Part shown: positions 9,298 through 17,483 of the stretch, piece after piece | Numbering within the stretch: the stretch's first letter is position 1 | Layout: each line of letters begins with the position of its first letter | Source of the DNA: CAVVMA01 sp963830715 | GTDB taxonomy: Bacteria > Desulfobacterota > Binatia > Binatales > Binataceae | Length of the DNA: 64,000 bases | Reading direction: 5' to 3' | NCBI GenBank assembly: GCA_963830715.1 | Contig: CAWHNS010000005.1 | Location: 1 to 64,000, forward strand | Position numbers and translations under genes: made by a program | The notes under the pieces: generated by a model | Told to the model about the DNA's origin: nothing | The model's database searches: none | The model's input: only the letters and a program-made list of their open reading frames with translations

Positions 9298-9711
9298 TCA
9301 GACCAGGACGAAGCGCGCCGTGAGCGCGAGCATCATGACCCGCGGATCGCTGGGCGCGGACACCGGGCCGCTCACGTCGGCGACGATCATCGTGTAACCG
9401 GCTACGGCCAGAGACTGGCGATGGAGCAACGAGCGGACGCGCTCGGCGATCGCGTCGATCAATTGCGAGCTCCCGGATGCGTCGGTCACCACGCGCACAT
9501 CCTGATGGATGATGCGGCCCAGCGTGGTATTTTTGCCGTCGAATGCTTCGTCGTGGAGCGGCTGCGCCGTTACGAGGTAGGGACGGGGAACGCCGTATGG
9601 TACGGGGCTCGCGGTGACTATTGCGGGCGCGCCCTGATAACTCGCCAACAGACCGGCCAGAGTCGAGTCGGCTTGCAACAAATTGTAGACCGCCTGCGTG
9701 AGCGCGTTCAC
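9298..9711 (-). CDS. Tail terminator / completion protein (DUF3168-like, GTA gp8-like)
   Basis: 137 residues. MNALTQAVYNLLQADSTLAG followed by VPYGVPRPYLVTAQPL and RIIHQDVRVVTDASGSSQLIDAIAERVRSLL is the DUF3168 tail-completion pattern: an N-terminal helix, P-x-x-P-Y strand and V-x-V-x-x-x strand. It caps the tail and joins it to the head. It sits between the HK97 gp10-like gene and the tail tube, as expected. Confidence 0.7.
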   Translation of the reverse strand: MNALTQAVYNLLQADSTLAGLLASYQGAPAIVTASPVPYGVPRPYLVTAQPLHDEAFDGKNTTLGRIIHQDVRVVTDASGSSQLIDAIAERVRSLLHRQSLAVAGYTMIVADVSGPVSAPSDPRVMMLALTARFVLV

Positions 9712-9718
9712 TACAACC

Positions 9719-9840
9719 CCGGGGAAGAGACAGAGAAACCACGGATGAACACCGATGAACGGTTGAGATGGCAGCCAGCTTTGTCACGGCGAGGCCTTCC
9801 AGGGGGACCGTGTCTACCGGTGTTCATCGATCGTTACTCT
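9719..9840. repeat. Dispersed inverted repeat, family B
   Basis: Left arm AACCACGGATGAACACCGAT and right arm CCGGTGTTCATCGATCGTTA bound a ~120-base unit lying exactly in the gap between two phage genes. Confidence 0.75.
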
Positions 9841-10244
9841 TGTGCCTCGCTGGCGAGGATTTGGATAATTCGATCGCGATTGCGCAGAAGCGCCGGGCGC
9901 AGGAAAGGGCGCGGCGCCTGATCGTAATGCCGGCCCAGTGAATCGACGCCGACGAATCCCAGTTCCAGTCGCAGCGCGTAGGCTACGTCGTTTCGGACGC
10001 CGAAGAAGCCGTGAATCGCGTCGCTCCGGCGCTCGACCTCGAAGTCCATATTCGCGTGCAGGATCCCGCTCTGCAGAAGCGGCGGTTGGCCGGGTGCGGA
10101 CGGCTCGCCAAGCCCGGGAACCGTGACGAGATTGCTCGCCTCGGCCGCCAGAAAGGCCACCGCGAGGTTCATCCCGCGCTCGACCTTGTCGCCGACCGAA
10201 TCGAGGATACCGCCAGCATTCCATGTGATGATCGGGTCAGCCAA
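9834..10244 (-). CDS. HK97 gp10-like minor tail / head-tail joining protein
   Basis: 136 residues. GDKVERGMNLAVAFLAAEASNLVTV, then PLLQSGILHANMDFEVE and GVRNDVAYALRLELGFVG ending PFLRPALLRNRDRIIQIL matches the HK97-gp10-like family: helix, S-G-x-L strand, Y-A-x-x-x-E-x-G, P-F-L-R-P-A. It acts in tail-to-head joining. The last few codons reach into the family B repeat downstream. Confidence 0.7.
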   Translation of the reverse strand: MADPIITWNAGGILDSVGDKVERGMNLAVAFLAAEASNLVTVPGLGEPSAPGQPPLLQSGILHANMDFEVERRSDAIHGFFGVRNDVAYALRLELGFVGVDSLGRHYDQAPRPFLRPALLRNRDRIIQILASEAQE

Positions 10245-10331
10245 GGAACTTCTCCCCAGCCCTCTCCCTAAATCGCCACCGGCGCGTGGGAGGGGATGCC
10301 GGAGCGCAGGGGCGGCGGGTGAGGTTCTTCA
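10243..10331. repeat. Dispersed repeat, family A (CTCTCCCCAGCCCTCTCCC type)
   Basis: Carries CCCAGCCCTCTCCCTAAA, GGGAGGGGATGCCGGAGCG and GGTGAGGTT blocks, and nearly fills the gap between the stopper gene and the gp10-like gene. It is the same subtype as 11006-11077. Confidence 0.75.
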
Positions 10332-10676
10332 TGCGCCTTGCTGCACTTCGCGGCACTCGCATTCGAGATGCCGGCGGGGCGTCGCGCTCGGCGTTCGCAC
10401 GACGAGCACCAGATAGTTGACGCCACTGGAGTCCGAGACCTGGTCGCCACGCTCGATCGGAACTCCTGGACGGCAGAAGAAGAGATGCGAGGCCCACTCC
10501 TGAAGTTGTGGACCGACAAGCCGCTCCTCGGATTTCGAGGCGGCGCGTCCGAGCCAGCTCATCCGGCCGCGTTCGGTGGCATACTGCGTCCAGGTGTAGG
10601 TCCATCCGCCCTGACCGTCGGCGACCGGACTCTTGTGGTATAGCGTGAACCATTCGTTGAAGGCGCCGGCAATCAT
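10329..10676 (-). CDS. Phage head closure / head-tail adaptor (stopper)
   Basis: 115 residues. FNEWFTLYHKSPVADGQGGW, W-x-x-Y-x-x-x-x-R-x-R and a C-terminal RPGVPIERGDQVSDSSGVNYLVLVV fit the SPP1 gp16 / HK97 gp9-like head closure family. This equals gp7 of gene transfer agents. It closes the portal channel and receives the tail. Its stop lies at the edge of a family A repeat. Confidence 0.65.
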   Translation of the reverse strand: MIAGAFNEWFTLYHKSPVADGQGGWTYTWTQYATERGRMSWLGRAASKSEERLVGPQLQEWASHLFFCRPGVPIERGDQVSDSSGVNYLVLVVRTPSATPRRHLECECREVQQGA

Positions 10677-10680
10677 AAGT

Positions 10681-10708
10681 CAGTAGTCACAGATGAACAT
10701 CGATGACG
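10681..10708. repeat. Family B repeat arm
   Basis: AGTCACAGATGAACATCGAT matches one arm of family B; no second arm was found nearby. Confidence 0.5.
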
Positions 10709-10717
10709 GCCGGCGGC

Positions 10718-10987
10718 TCATCCCGCTCGCCGCATTCCCTCGAAGCCGGCGAGCTCCGCCTCGGAACCGTGGGCCAGGATGACTTTCACGATCGAGCCGA
10801 CCTCGAGGTCGTCGGCGGCCTCGGGCGGCACGATGGCGGCGAGCTCGAGCGCGCCGGTGGCCTCGAGGTTGATTCGCGCCGGCTTCTCGTCGGGCGGGTG
10901 TCCCTCGGGGACCTCGCGTCCGTAGGCGCTCCAGGGCAGCTCGCGATAAATCTCGACAACACGCCCGACAAATGTGACCTGTCTCAT
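10718..10987 (-). CDS. Small phage structural-region protein, function unknown
   Basis: 89 residues, MRQVTFVGRVVEIYRELPWS ... LEATGALELAAIVPPEAADDLEVGSIVKVILAHGSEAE. It is acidic and beta-rich. The C-terminal half (LEVGSIVKVIL) resembles a small OB/SH3-like barrel, but I do not recognise a family. It lies between the connector and the stopper, where gene transfer agents have no gene and siphophages often have a small accessory protein. Confidence 0.5.
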   Translation of the reverse strand: MRQVTFVGRVVEIYRELPWSAYGREVPEGHPPDEKPARINLEATGALELAAIVPPEAADDLEVGSIVKVILAHGSEAELAGFEGMRRAG

Positions 10988-11005
10988 TTCAGGCTCCTAC
11001 TTTCA

Positions 11006-11077
11006 GGACCTCTCCCCAGCCCTCTCCCTAAAGGGAGAGGGTGCCGGAGCGGATGCGACGGCGGCTGAGGTTTTCCG
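11006..11077. repeat. Dispersed repeat, family A
   Basis: CCCAGCCCTCTCCCTAAAGG with GGGAGAGGGTGCCGGAGCG and GCTGAGGTT. It sits between the small protein gene and the connector. Confidence 0.75.
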
Positions 11078-11079
11078 GT

Positions 11080-11964
11080 TCAAATGACTACCTCTCTCCA
11101 CGGACTGAGTAATTGCTCGACTTCCGGAGGGAATCCGGAGCCGGGCCCGGTCTGCGTGCTGTAGCGATAATCGCCGACTTGCTCCTGGGCGAGCGCGTCG
11201 CGGCGGTTGTAGCGGCCGGCGATAGTCATCAGGGCGGCGAGTTGCACGTCGGGCGGGACGGAGGAAAATCCCGCAGTATAGTTGATTTGCCATCGCCGGA
11301 AGCCGGCGCCCCACTGCGGCTTGAGATCGAGGAAGGTGAAGAGGCCGGCGGGAATCGGGAAGTTCGGCGGCGGCTGCGGCAGGGGAAAGACGAGCCCGCG
11401 CTGCGCGTCGATCGAGTAAAGCTGTGGCGAGATGATCGCGCTGTTGGGAACATACGCGGCGGCCACGTTCTGCCCTGACGCGACCGGGGCGCTGAGGTTC
11501 AACAGGTAGGCACCGGAGGAGTAGTTAATCGTCGAGCCGCCCGCGACTCCGGCGCCGGTGAGGTTCCCGTTGCCGTCGTCGGTCGCAACCACGCCTTGTC
11601 CGGCGCCGCCGGGCAGGACGCCCGCGACGATCTGGACGGTGCCGGGCAGCAGCGGCGCATTGCGCAGATTGCCGGAGAAAGTCGCGCCCGGTCCGGCGCC
11701 GAGAATCTCGTTGTTCGCGCTCTGGCTCCGATCGATCAGCGCGGAGACCGACACGACCGGGCGATTGTTCAGGGCGAAGCTCGGCGCGGGGCCGTCAAAA
11801 GTGTCGGAGCAGGAGTTGACCGAGCTGAAGGAGCGGCGGCACCAGGACTCGATCGCGGCGGAGACGTTGGTGATGATCTGCGTCAGCAGCGAATCGTCGG
11901 TGGTGAACCCGCTTGCGAGCTGCAAGTAGGTATGCACATCGGAGAGCTGTACTAACAAACCCAC
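11080..11964 (-). CDS. Head-tail connector (gp6-like) with inserted beta module
   Basis: 294 residues, longer than the usual ~110-200. The N-terminal SDVHTYLQLASGFTTDDSLLTQIITNVSAAIESWCRRSF is the gp6/gp15-type connector helix pattern. An inserted module follows (DDGNGNLTGAGVAGGSTINY) that resembles one in the tail tube protein. The C-terminus WQINYTAGFSSVPPDVQLAALMTIAGRYNRRDALAQEQVGDYRYS is the family's usual end. It forms the ring under the portal. No frameshift. Confidence 0.75.
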   Translation of the reverse strand: MGLLVQLSDVHTYLQLASGFTTDDSLLTQIITNVSAAIESWCRRSFSSVNSCSDTFDGPAPSFALNNRPVVSVSALIDRSQSANNEILGAGPGATFSGNLRNAPLLPGTVQIVAGVLPGGAGQGVVATDDGNGNLTGAGVAGGSTINYSSGAYLLNLSAPVASGQNVAAAYVPNSAIISPQLYSIDAQRGLVFPLPQPPPNFPIPAGLFTFLDLKPQWGAGFRRWQINYTAGFSSVPPDVQLAALMTIAGRYNRRDALAQEQVGDYRYSTQTGPGSGFPPEVEQLLSPWREVVI

Positions 11965-11980
11965 TTACGCGTTTCCTCCA

Positions 11981-12055
11981 AGAACCTCACCCCTGGCCCC
12001 TCTCCCTTCTGGAGAGGGGAATGGTCCCCCTTCCCTTGATGGAAGGGGGACTAGG
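11981..12055. repeat. Dispersed repeat, family A variant
   Basis: AAGAACCTCACCCCTGGCCC plus two stacked hairpins, CCCTCTCCCTTCTGGAGAGG and CCCCCTTCCCTTGATGGAAG. It fills the gap between the connector and the 162-residue gene. Confidence 0.7.
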
Positions 12056-12544
12056 TTAGTTAGTCAGTCCGGAACCGACCGTCTGCGGATACGAACCGAC
12101 GCCGGGCTGCGCTCCCGCGTATCGCAAGCCGCCCTTCAGGATGTTGGCCGCGACGATCGCGGTCGGCGAAGTTCCGCCGGTCAGCGCGGTCGTGATCGAT
12201 ATGCGCACATACGGCTGCTTGCCATTGGCGCCCGCCAGGTAGCGCATCCGCAGGATCTCCGGCAACGTGTCGCTGTAGTTGGCAACCACCTGCAGGTTGC
12301 CGAGAATGGGGTCGCTGACCTGGGCCCATCCGCCACTGCCGCTCGCCGATTCCTCGAGTATCGCGGTGACCGTCCCGCCGGTCGGAGAGCCGGTGAGGGT
12401 TCCGACGTGGACCTCGGCCACGATCGACTCGCGGTCCTGGGTCTTGACCGCTGAGCCATGCACAGTCGCGGAGGCAGCCATCGATTGTGCCGCGACGGTC
12501 GGAGCGTTTTCAGTGGTTACGAAAAGATCTTCTAATCCCTGCAT
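12056..12544 (-). CDS. Phage head protein of unknown function (decoration-like)
   Basis: 162 residues, mostly beta: VAEVHVGTLTGSPTGGTVTAILEESASGSGGWAQVSDPILG and LRMRYLAGANGKQPYVRISI. Position directly after the capsid gene suggests a decoration or head-completion protein. The E-S-x-x-G-x-G-x-W-x-x-V pattern is common in capsid-adjacent phage proteins but I cannot name the family. Confidence 0.5.
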   Translation of the reverse strand: MQGLEDLFVTTENAPTVAAQSMAASATVHGSAVKTQDRESIVAEVHVGTLTGSPTGGTVTAILEESASGSGGWAQVSDPILGNLQVVANYSDTLPEILRMRYLAGANGKQPYVRISITTALTGGTSPTAIVAANILKGGLRYAGAQPGVGSYPQTVGSGLTN

Positions 12545-12575
12545 TTGCCTCTGCTCCTTGTCCTGAGATCACCGG

Positions 12576-12680
12576 GAAGGCACAAAGAAACCTCACCCGC
12601 CTCGCGTCTGTTCCGGCGCGCGCTCTCTCTTCAAAGGAGAGGCCGGGAGAGGGTTGCTCTGAGCTTCGTGCCTTCATGGG
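12576..12680. repeat. Composite palindrome E-A-A'-E' without internal gene
   Basis: Outer arms GAAGGCACAAAG and CTTCGTGCCTTC (family E) enclose family A blocks (ACCTCACCC ... GGGAGAGGG). The same nested order encloses the DUF559 gene at 40639-41243. This copy lacks any gene, as a non-autonomous derivative would. Confidence 0.65.
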
Positions 12681-12690
12681 TCTTCACTTC

Positions 12691-12720
12691 GTCGAGATCC
12701 TTCGCTTCGCTCAGGATGAC
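12691..12720. repeat. Family C repeat half (TCCTTCGCTTCGCTCAGGAT type)
   Basis: One arm of the family seen complete at 32649-32730 and 47426-47514, directly next to the composite palindrome. Confidence 0.6.
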
Positions 12721-12741
12721 CTCTCGGCTACGCCTGCGAGG

Positions 12742-14069
12742 TCAGTTACGCGTTAAGAACTGGAATGGGTCGGCGAGGACGGGCGCACCGTCGTAGCGCT
12801 TGCGCATCCGGAAGCCGACCTGGTCGTTGCCGGCGTAGAGTTCGTTCAAGCCGCTGGACCATCAGGTCGATCCGGTCGACGATCCAGTAGAATTTCAGGT
12901 TCGAGAAGAGCGCCATCGGAGTGCCCGCGGCGCCGGTGTAGGGATTCGGCATGAACTCGCTCTCGAGCAATGGGAAGCCGAGCAGTGTGGGCGGCTCGCC
13001 GGCCTGGAACGAAGGTTGGAAGAGGAAGCTGCCGGTCCCGGCGCCGCCGATATTGGTGCGGAACAGGCGCACGGCCTGCACGACCAGGCGATGCATCAGC
13101 CAGGTAGCGTCGCGGCGGTACACCGCGCGCATCGCATAGACCGTCTTGATGAGGTCCTCCGGCACCATGTTGGTGGTGCTTCCCGCGATCGCAAGACTCG
13201 GCAGATTGGGCGCGTTGATCAGTCCCAGCGGCTGGTTGACTCCGATGCCGTTGATAAAGTCGTTCTCCTCGATTTCGGCGAAGCGCAGCGCGAAAAAGTC
13301 GGTCAGCAGCGAGCCGACATCGACCACCGCGTCCTCCACGAGTTCGAGCGGGATCGGGATGATGACCGCGCGCTTGTGGGGCGTGAACTGGATCTTGCCG
13401 AAGAGATTGGTGAGATTGGCCTGCGGGATCGCCGCGTTCTGGGCCACTTGCGGCGGCGCGGTCTGGCTGTCGGCGGGCTCGAAGGCTGGGAAATGCGACG
13501 GCGCCCGCGCTGGTCTGAATCACGGTCGCGTGCTGGCGGATATAAACCAGGTTGCGGAGCTTGCGGATCACCTCGACCCGGAACTCCTCGGTGACGAGAA
13601 ATCCGCCTTCGGCGTCGGTCAGCGAACTCAGGGCCTTGCGCTCCTCGAGCGTGAGGCTGCGCTCGCCGAAACGGACGTAAGCCTCGAAGGCGCGCTTGAA
13701 CTCGGCGGGCCGGCAAGAGGCGATCCGCGGGTCGAGCGACTTGAAGCGCGGATCGGCCAGCTCCAGCGCGGTGCGCGTCGTGCCGAGTCCTCGCCGGGCC
13801 GTGCGCGCATCGTCCTCGGGCGGCGGATCGTCGTCATCGCCGCCGATCGGGAAGCGGCGCTCGGGGAGTTCGTGCCACTTCTTGAGATCGGCCTGGCGTT
13901 TGGCAGCATCGGCGCGCTGCTTGCACGAGTCGGCTTCGTCGAACCAGCGGTTGGCCTCGGCGACTCTTTCCGGCGTCGGTGCCACGCCGGCGCGGTCGCA
14001 GTCCTCGATTATCGCCTGGCCCTTGCGGTAAGCCTCGAGCGACTTGGTAACCAGTTCCTGTGCTGTCAT
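12742..14069 (-). CDS. HK97-type major capsid protein (two frameshifts)
   Basis: The N-terminal ~110 residues are a charged helical scaffold segment (MTAQELVTKSLEAYRKGQAI ... GGDDDDPPPEDD). The HK97 fold follows: AEGGFLVTEEFRVEVIRKLRN, VIQTSAGAVAFP, FTPHKRAVIIPIPLELVEDAVVDVGSLL, and DATWLMHRLVVQAVRLFR. Breaks near 13485 and 12852 must be joined. The true end then reads GNDQVGFRMRKRYDGAPVLA and FQFLTRN with TGA at 12744-12742. The upstream protease should remove the scaffold. The gene has its own strong promoter (14231-14259). Confidence 0.85.
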
Positions 14070-14191
14070 TGCCCCCTCCGTCGGGTTTATTGGGAACCGA
14101 GTAACAACGCCCGGCGCCGAAGCGCCGGCCGGCTGTCATCGCTTCCTCCCGTGGGTGGGGAACCCGGCCCGGCGGAGAGTGTGTCGATGGT

Positions 14192-14213
14192 CCGCGCGCT
14201 GACTCGCGCGCGG
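14192..14213 (-). promoter_or_regulatory. Perfect 8-bp hairpin in the capsid gene leader
   Basis: CCGCGCGC and GCGCGCGG flank a six-base loop, just downstream of the predicted transcription start and about 120 bases before the capsid ATG. It may stabilise the 5' end of the message or affect expression. Confidence 0.55.
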
Positions 14214-14230
14214 CTTCGCAGTTGGATCGG

Positions 14231-14259
14231 ATTGTACACTATGGGAGACATGATGTCAA
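14231..14259 (-). promoter_or_regulatory. Near-consensus sigma70 promoter for the capsid gene
   Basis: On the minus strand TTGACA (14259-14254), a 17-base spacer, and TACAAT (14236-14231). It lies in the 230-base gap between protease and capsid genes and gives a ~155-base leader. Such a match is rare in this GC-rich region. Confidence 0.7.
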
Positions 14260-14300
14260 TCCTTAGTGAACCTGTGGCAGGCTCGCAGTGGTCCACGACC

Positions 14301-15476
14301 TTACTCGCTGCGGCGGCGGGCCAGCTCCATGCCGAGCGCGGACGCTCTACGCCGCAGTGAATCTTCGCCGGTTTGGCCCGCGGCGCGGAGCGCCTCGATC
14401 AGATGGCTGCGGTCGGGGGCTTTCAACACGCTCAGCAGCTCGGCTACGGCGGCGCCAACGTCTGCCGGTTCGCAGGCGCCCATGGCCCGCGCCTCCAGCA
14501 CGATGGAATCGAGCGATTTCCTGCGCCAGGGCGCGACGATCGAGTCGTCATCGAACTGGCGCGCCATCTTGTCGTAGTAGCGTTCGATATTCGCCATCAC
14601 CGCGGGTTCGTCGCCGCCGAGGTCGAGGCCGCTGGAGCTGCCGGCGGCGCGTGCGCCATGGACCGCGCCGGCTGCGGAGAAGACCGCGCGGGGAATCGCG
14701 ATGATCTCGCCGTCTATGACGTCCGCGATTGGAAGCTTGTACGCCTCGATCCGGTCGGCGTTTTCGCGGTCGTACCACAGAAACGCACGCCGATAACGCG
14801 CCCAGTTCATGGCCGTGGTATCGTCGTCGCCGCCGCCCGCCCACTGCGCCAAGCGCCTTCGCGCGCCGTCGCTTTCCCATTCGCGGTCGCGAGGGCCGAT
14901 GGGAAGATCCTGGAAGGGGACCGCGGTCTTCACACTGATGATAGTCGCCGCCTCGTTGGCCGCGATCGGTACGGCGGACACTTCGAACAGCTTGACCTCA
15001 TGCAGATGGCGCACGATCGACTTGCGGCGCGAAGCCGGCGCCGGCAGGGACGCATCATCGGAGCCGGGCGCGAGGTCGTCCTCTCTGCGCTGGTAGCTCT
15101 CGCGCACCGGCGCGAATCCGATCGAGAGCCTTCTGATATGGCCCTCGAGCATTTTCTGGCGGACCTCCTGGGCGCTCGGCGCCTTGCTGATACTGGCCCG
15201 GAAGCGGAGACCCTTCTGATCTTCGTGCGCTTCGATGACGGTGCCGATAGTGTGAGAGGCGTCCCACTGATGGCTGTCGAGAAACGGCACGAGGCCCCGG
15301 CTGACCCGCTCCCGGATGGTCTTCTTGAAGGCGCCGGGTCGTACGATATCGCCGTTGTGGTCGAGGTTGCCGAAGACATTGGCGTAGCCTTCGACGAAGC
15401 TGTCGTCCGCGCCGTTGCGCAGCAGCTTGAATTCGGCCGGGAAGATTAACCGCTCAAAATCCGGATTTGATTTCAT
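14301..15476 (-). CDS. HK97-family prohead protease with C-terminal extension
   Basis: Start at MKSNPDFERLIFPAEFKLLR. The protease core is VEGYANVFGNLDHNGDIVRPGAFKKTI, then VPFLDSHQWDASHTIGTV (the catalytic His lies in the LDSH motif), LRFRASISKAPSAQEVRQ, and IRRLSIGFAPV (catalytic Ser in LSIGF). About 200 residues follow the protease and hold a conserved AFLWYDRENADRIEAYKLPI-DVIDGEI block. It matures the capsid by cutting the scaffold segment. No frameshift. It is followed by a promoter-bearing gap before the capsid gene. Confidence 0.85.
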   Translation of the reverse strand: MKSNPDFERLIFPAEFKLLRNGADDSFVEGYANVFGNLDHNGDIVRPGAFKKTIRERVSRGLVPFLDSHQWDASHTIGTVIEAHEDQKGLRFRASISKAPSAQEVRQKMLEGHIRRLSIGFAPVRESYQRREDDLAPGSDDASLPAPASRRKSIVRHLHEVKLFEVSAVPIAANEAATIISVKTAVPFQDLPIGPRDREWESDGARRRLAQWAGGGDDDTTAMNWARYRRAFLWYDRENADRIEAYKLPIADVIDGEIIAIPRAVFSAAGAVHGARAAGSSSGLDLGGDEPAVMANIERYYDKMARQFDDDSIVAPWRRKSLDSIVLEARAMGACEPADVGAAVAELLSVLKAPDRSHLIEALRAAGQTGEDSLRRRASALGMELARRRSE

Positions 15477-15693
15477 ATATTGCAACTGGATTTCCCGCCA
15501 CCCCACCCTCCAGCCGCCCTCCAACTGATTATTGATGCGCCAGTCGTTTGCAGACGATCACGCTATAGAACCCGGAGGCCACAGAGTCTGACCGCAAGGG
15601 GCGCGCCGCCCGCGCCAGCCGAGTTCAGGGTCATTGTTGGCCGGGCGGGCGGCGGCAACAGAAGAACGTCAGGCCTGTCTATCCTTGTTGACA

Positions 15694-17404
15694 TCAGACG
15701 TCATCGCGGTGCGTTTCCCTTCTCTCGAAGTCTGACGCGATGTTCGCGGCGAGCAATTCCGCGCCGGCTGCATCCCACTCCTCGAACCTGGCTTCGAGCC
15801 GTGCGCGGAGCTCGTCTACTGAGAGTGCAGCTTGCGCGGCGGCGCTCAGGATCGCGCTGACCTCGCCGGTGGTCTTCTCGGCGAGCCGATCGGCGAGCCG
15901 GACTGCGCAGGTCTCGGCGGCGCGGCAGTCGCGGTCAGCAAGCTCTCCGAGTGCAAGCATCGCGCTGTGGGCCGCTCGCGCACGCCATCGCGGCGCGGCA
16001 GCCGCGATCTCGCCCGTGATTTGCGCGGCCCGATCGGTGGTGAGGGCCTGGCGGTTGCTGCCGAGTATCCGGATCGCATCGGCGGCCTGACGCTTGAGCT
16101 CGCTTCGCGCCCAGTCGCGAAGCTTCGCCGGCGGCATGAGGGAGCTTCGCTTCCGAGTTTTGATCCGCGACGATATCTCTATCCTCAGCTCGTGGTTTAC
16201 CGGCTGCTACCGCGAGGGTGGTCTGCGGTCGCAGGAAGATGTCGCCGCCGGCTTCCGCCGCTTCGCCGACCATCGCGAGTGCGCGGTTCACCGTGAGCCA
16301 TCCGCCCTGCACGCCGGCCTGCGCGTTCTGCCACCTGAGCTCGCGTACCGGCCGCAGCGCGGAGACCCTGGAGGTGTCGAATCGGAGTTCGAGGCCGCGC
16401 GAGTCGTCAAAGTCGGAGTACAGCAGGTCCGATTCGAGCCGGTCGTCGAGCCGCGATTGAAGCGGTTCGACAGTGTCCTCGTAGAAACTCACGCGGGCCT
16501 GGGCGTAGTTGCTGAAAGTCGCTTCCTGTCCGAGCAGAACGGGCGGGACGCCCAGCGCGACCAGCACCCGCTTCTGAGACGAAGCGTCGAGCTCCGGAAA
16601 GGCCAGATCTTTCATTGAAAGCCCGATCGTTTTGATATCCATCCCGGCCTGCAGGAACGCGGGACCGCCGCGGTTGCGCCCGCCGAACTTTTCGCGCCAT
16701 CGAACGGAGAGACGGTCGGCGGTGGCCTGGTCGATCGCGTTCTGAGTGGTGACGGCGATCGAGGGCGTGGCATTGTTCTGGAGCAGCACCTTGGTGAAGT
16801 CGGCGGTCTCGTTGTCTATTACGATTCGACGCAAGGCGGCCTGGAGGGGTGACAATCCCCAATAGTCATAGAGCGGATGAGGGAACTTGAAGTGGACTAC
16901 GTCGAAAGGATCGAGTGGATATTGTCGGCCGCCGATCTCATATATGTAGCCGGCGACGAACTTCTGATTGTCAGGAATGATCCTCAGCCGGTCCGGGCGG
17001 AGGGGCCATACCTCGCGCACGCGTCCCGACCTGGAACGCACCTTCACCCAGAACGCGTTGCCGGAGAGATAGAGATGGAGGACCGTCGTCTCCCACAGAA
17101 GATGCTCGCCCATGAACGGGTTGGGGCGCTTGATCAGCACGCGCAGCGGATGTGACTCGAGCGCCTGGCCGTCGCGGTCGTAGACGCGGAGCGGGGCCTC
17201 GGCAATTGCGCCGGCGAGCATGTTCATTCCGCGATAGACCAACTCGTTGCGCAGGTAGCCTTGCTGGGAGAACACGAAGTAGTCGCCGACTGGGAAAATC
17301 GGAGTGGTCGTGAGCCAGGGATTGAGTACCGGCGGTTGGTAATTGGGAGACTTTTCCCGGGACGGAACGTTGCGGCGTCTGAGTATGCGATTCCAGAGGT
17401 TCAT
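15694..17404 (-). CDS. HK97-type portal protein (frameshift near 16190)
   Basis: ATG at 17404 (MNLWNRILRRRNVPSREK). The portal pattern is clear: ELVYRGMNMLAGAIAEAPLRV, HPLRVLIKRPNPFM, HLYLSGNAFWVKV, VVHFKFPHPLYDYWGLSPLQ, and VLVALGVPPVLLGQEATFSN. Residues about 1-405 read in one frame. A break near 16190 leads to a helical C-terminal part (LRDWARSELKRQAADAIRIL ... DFERRETHRDDV). That part could instead be a separate gene starting at 16137. It forms the DNA entry ring at one capsid vertex. The terminase gene ends 79 bases upstream. Confidence 0.85.
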
Positions 17405-17483
17405 TCTGGTTTGCGAGACCCAAGCCCCTGACCCTTTGGAAGGGGGAATTCGAGGGAGGCACAGACTCTCACAGCCTGGAGGA

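Noticed and set aside
12545..12796. Peptides encoded in the repeat at 12.6 kb
   Set aside because: Composed entirely of dispersed repeat sequence (LSLQRRGRERVALSF, HFVEILRFAQDD types), commonly mis-called as protein.
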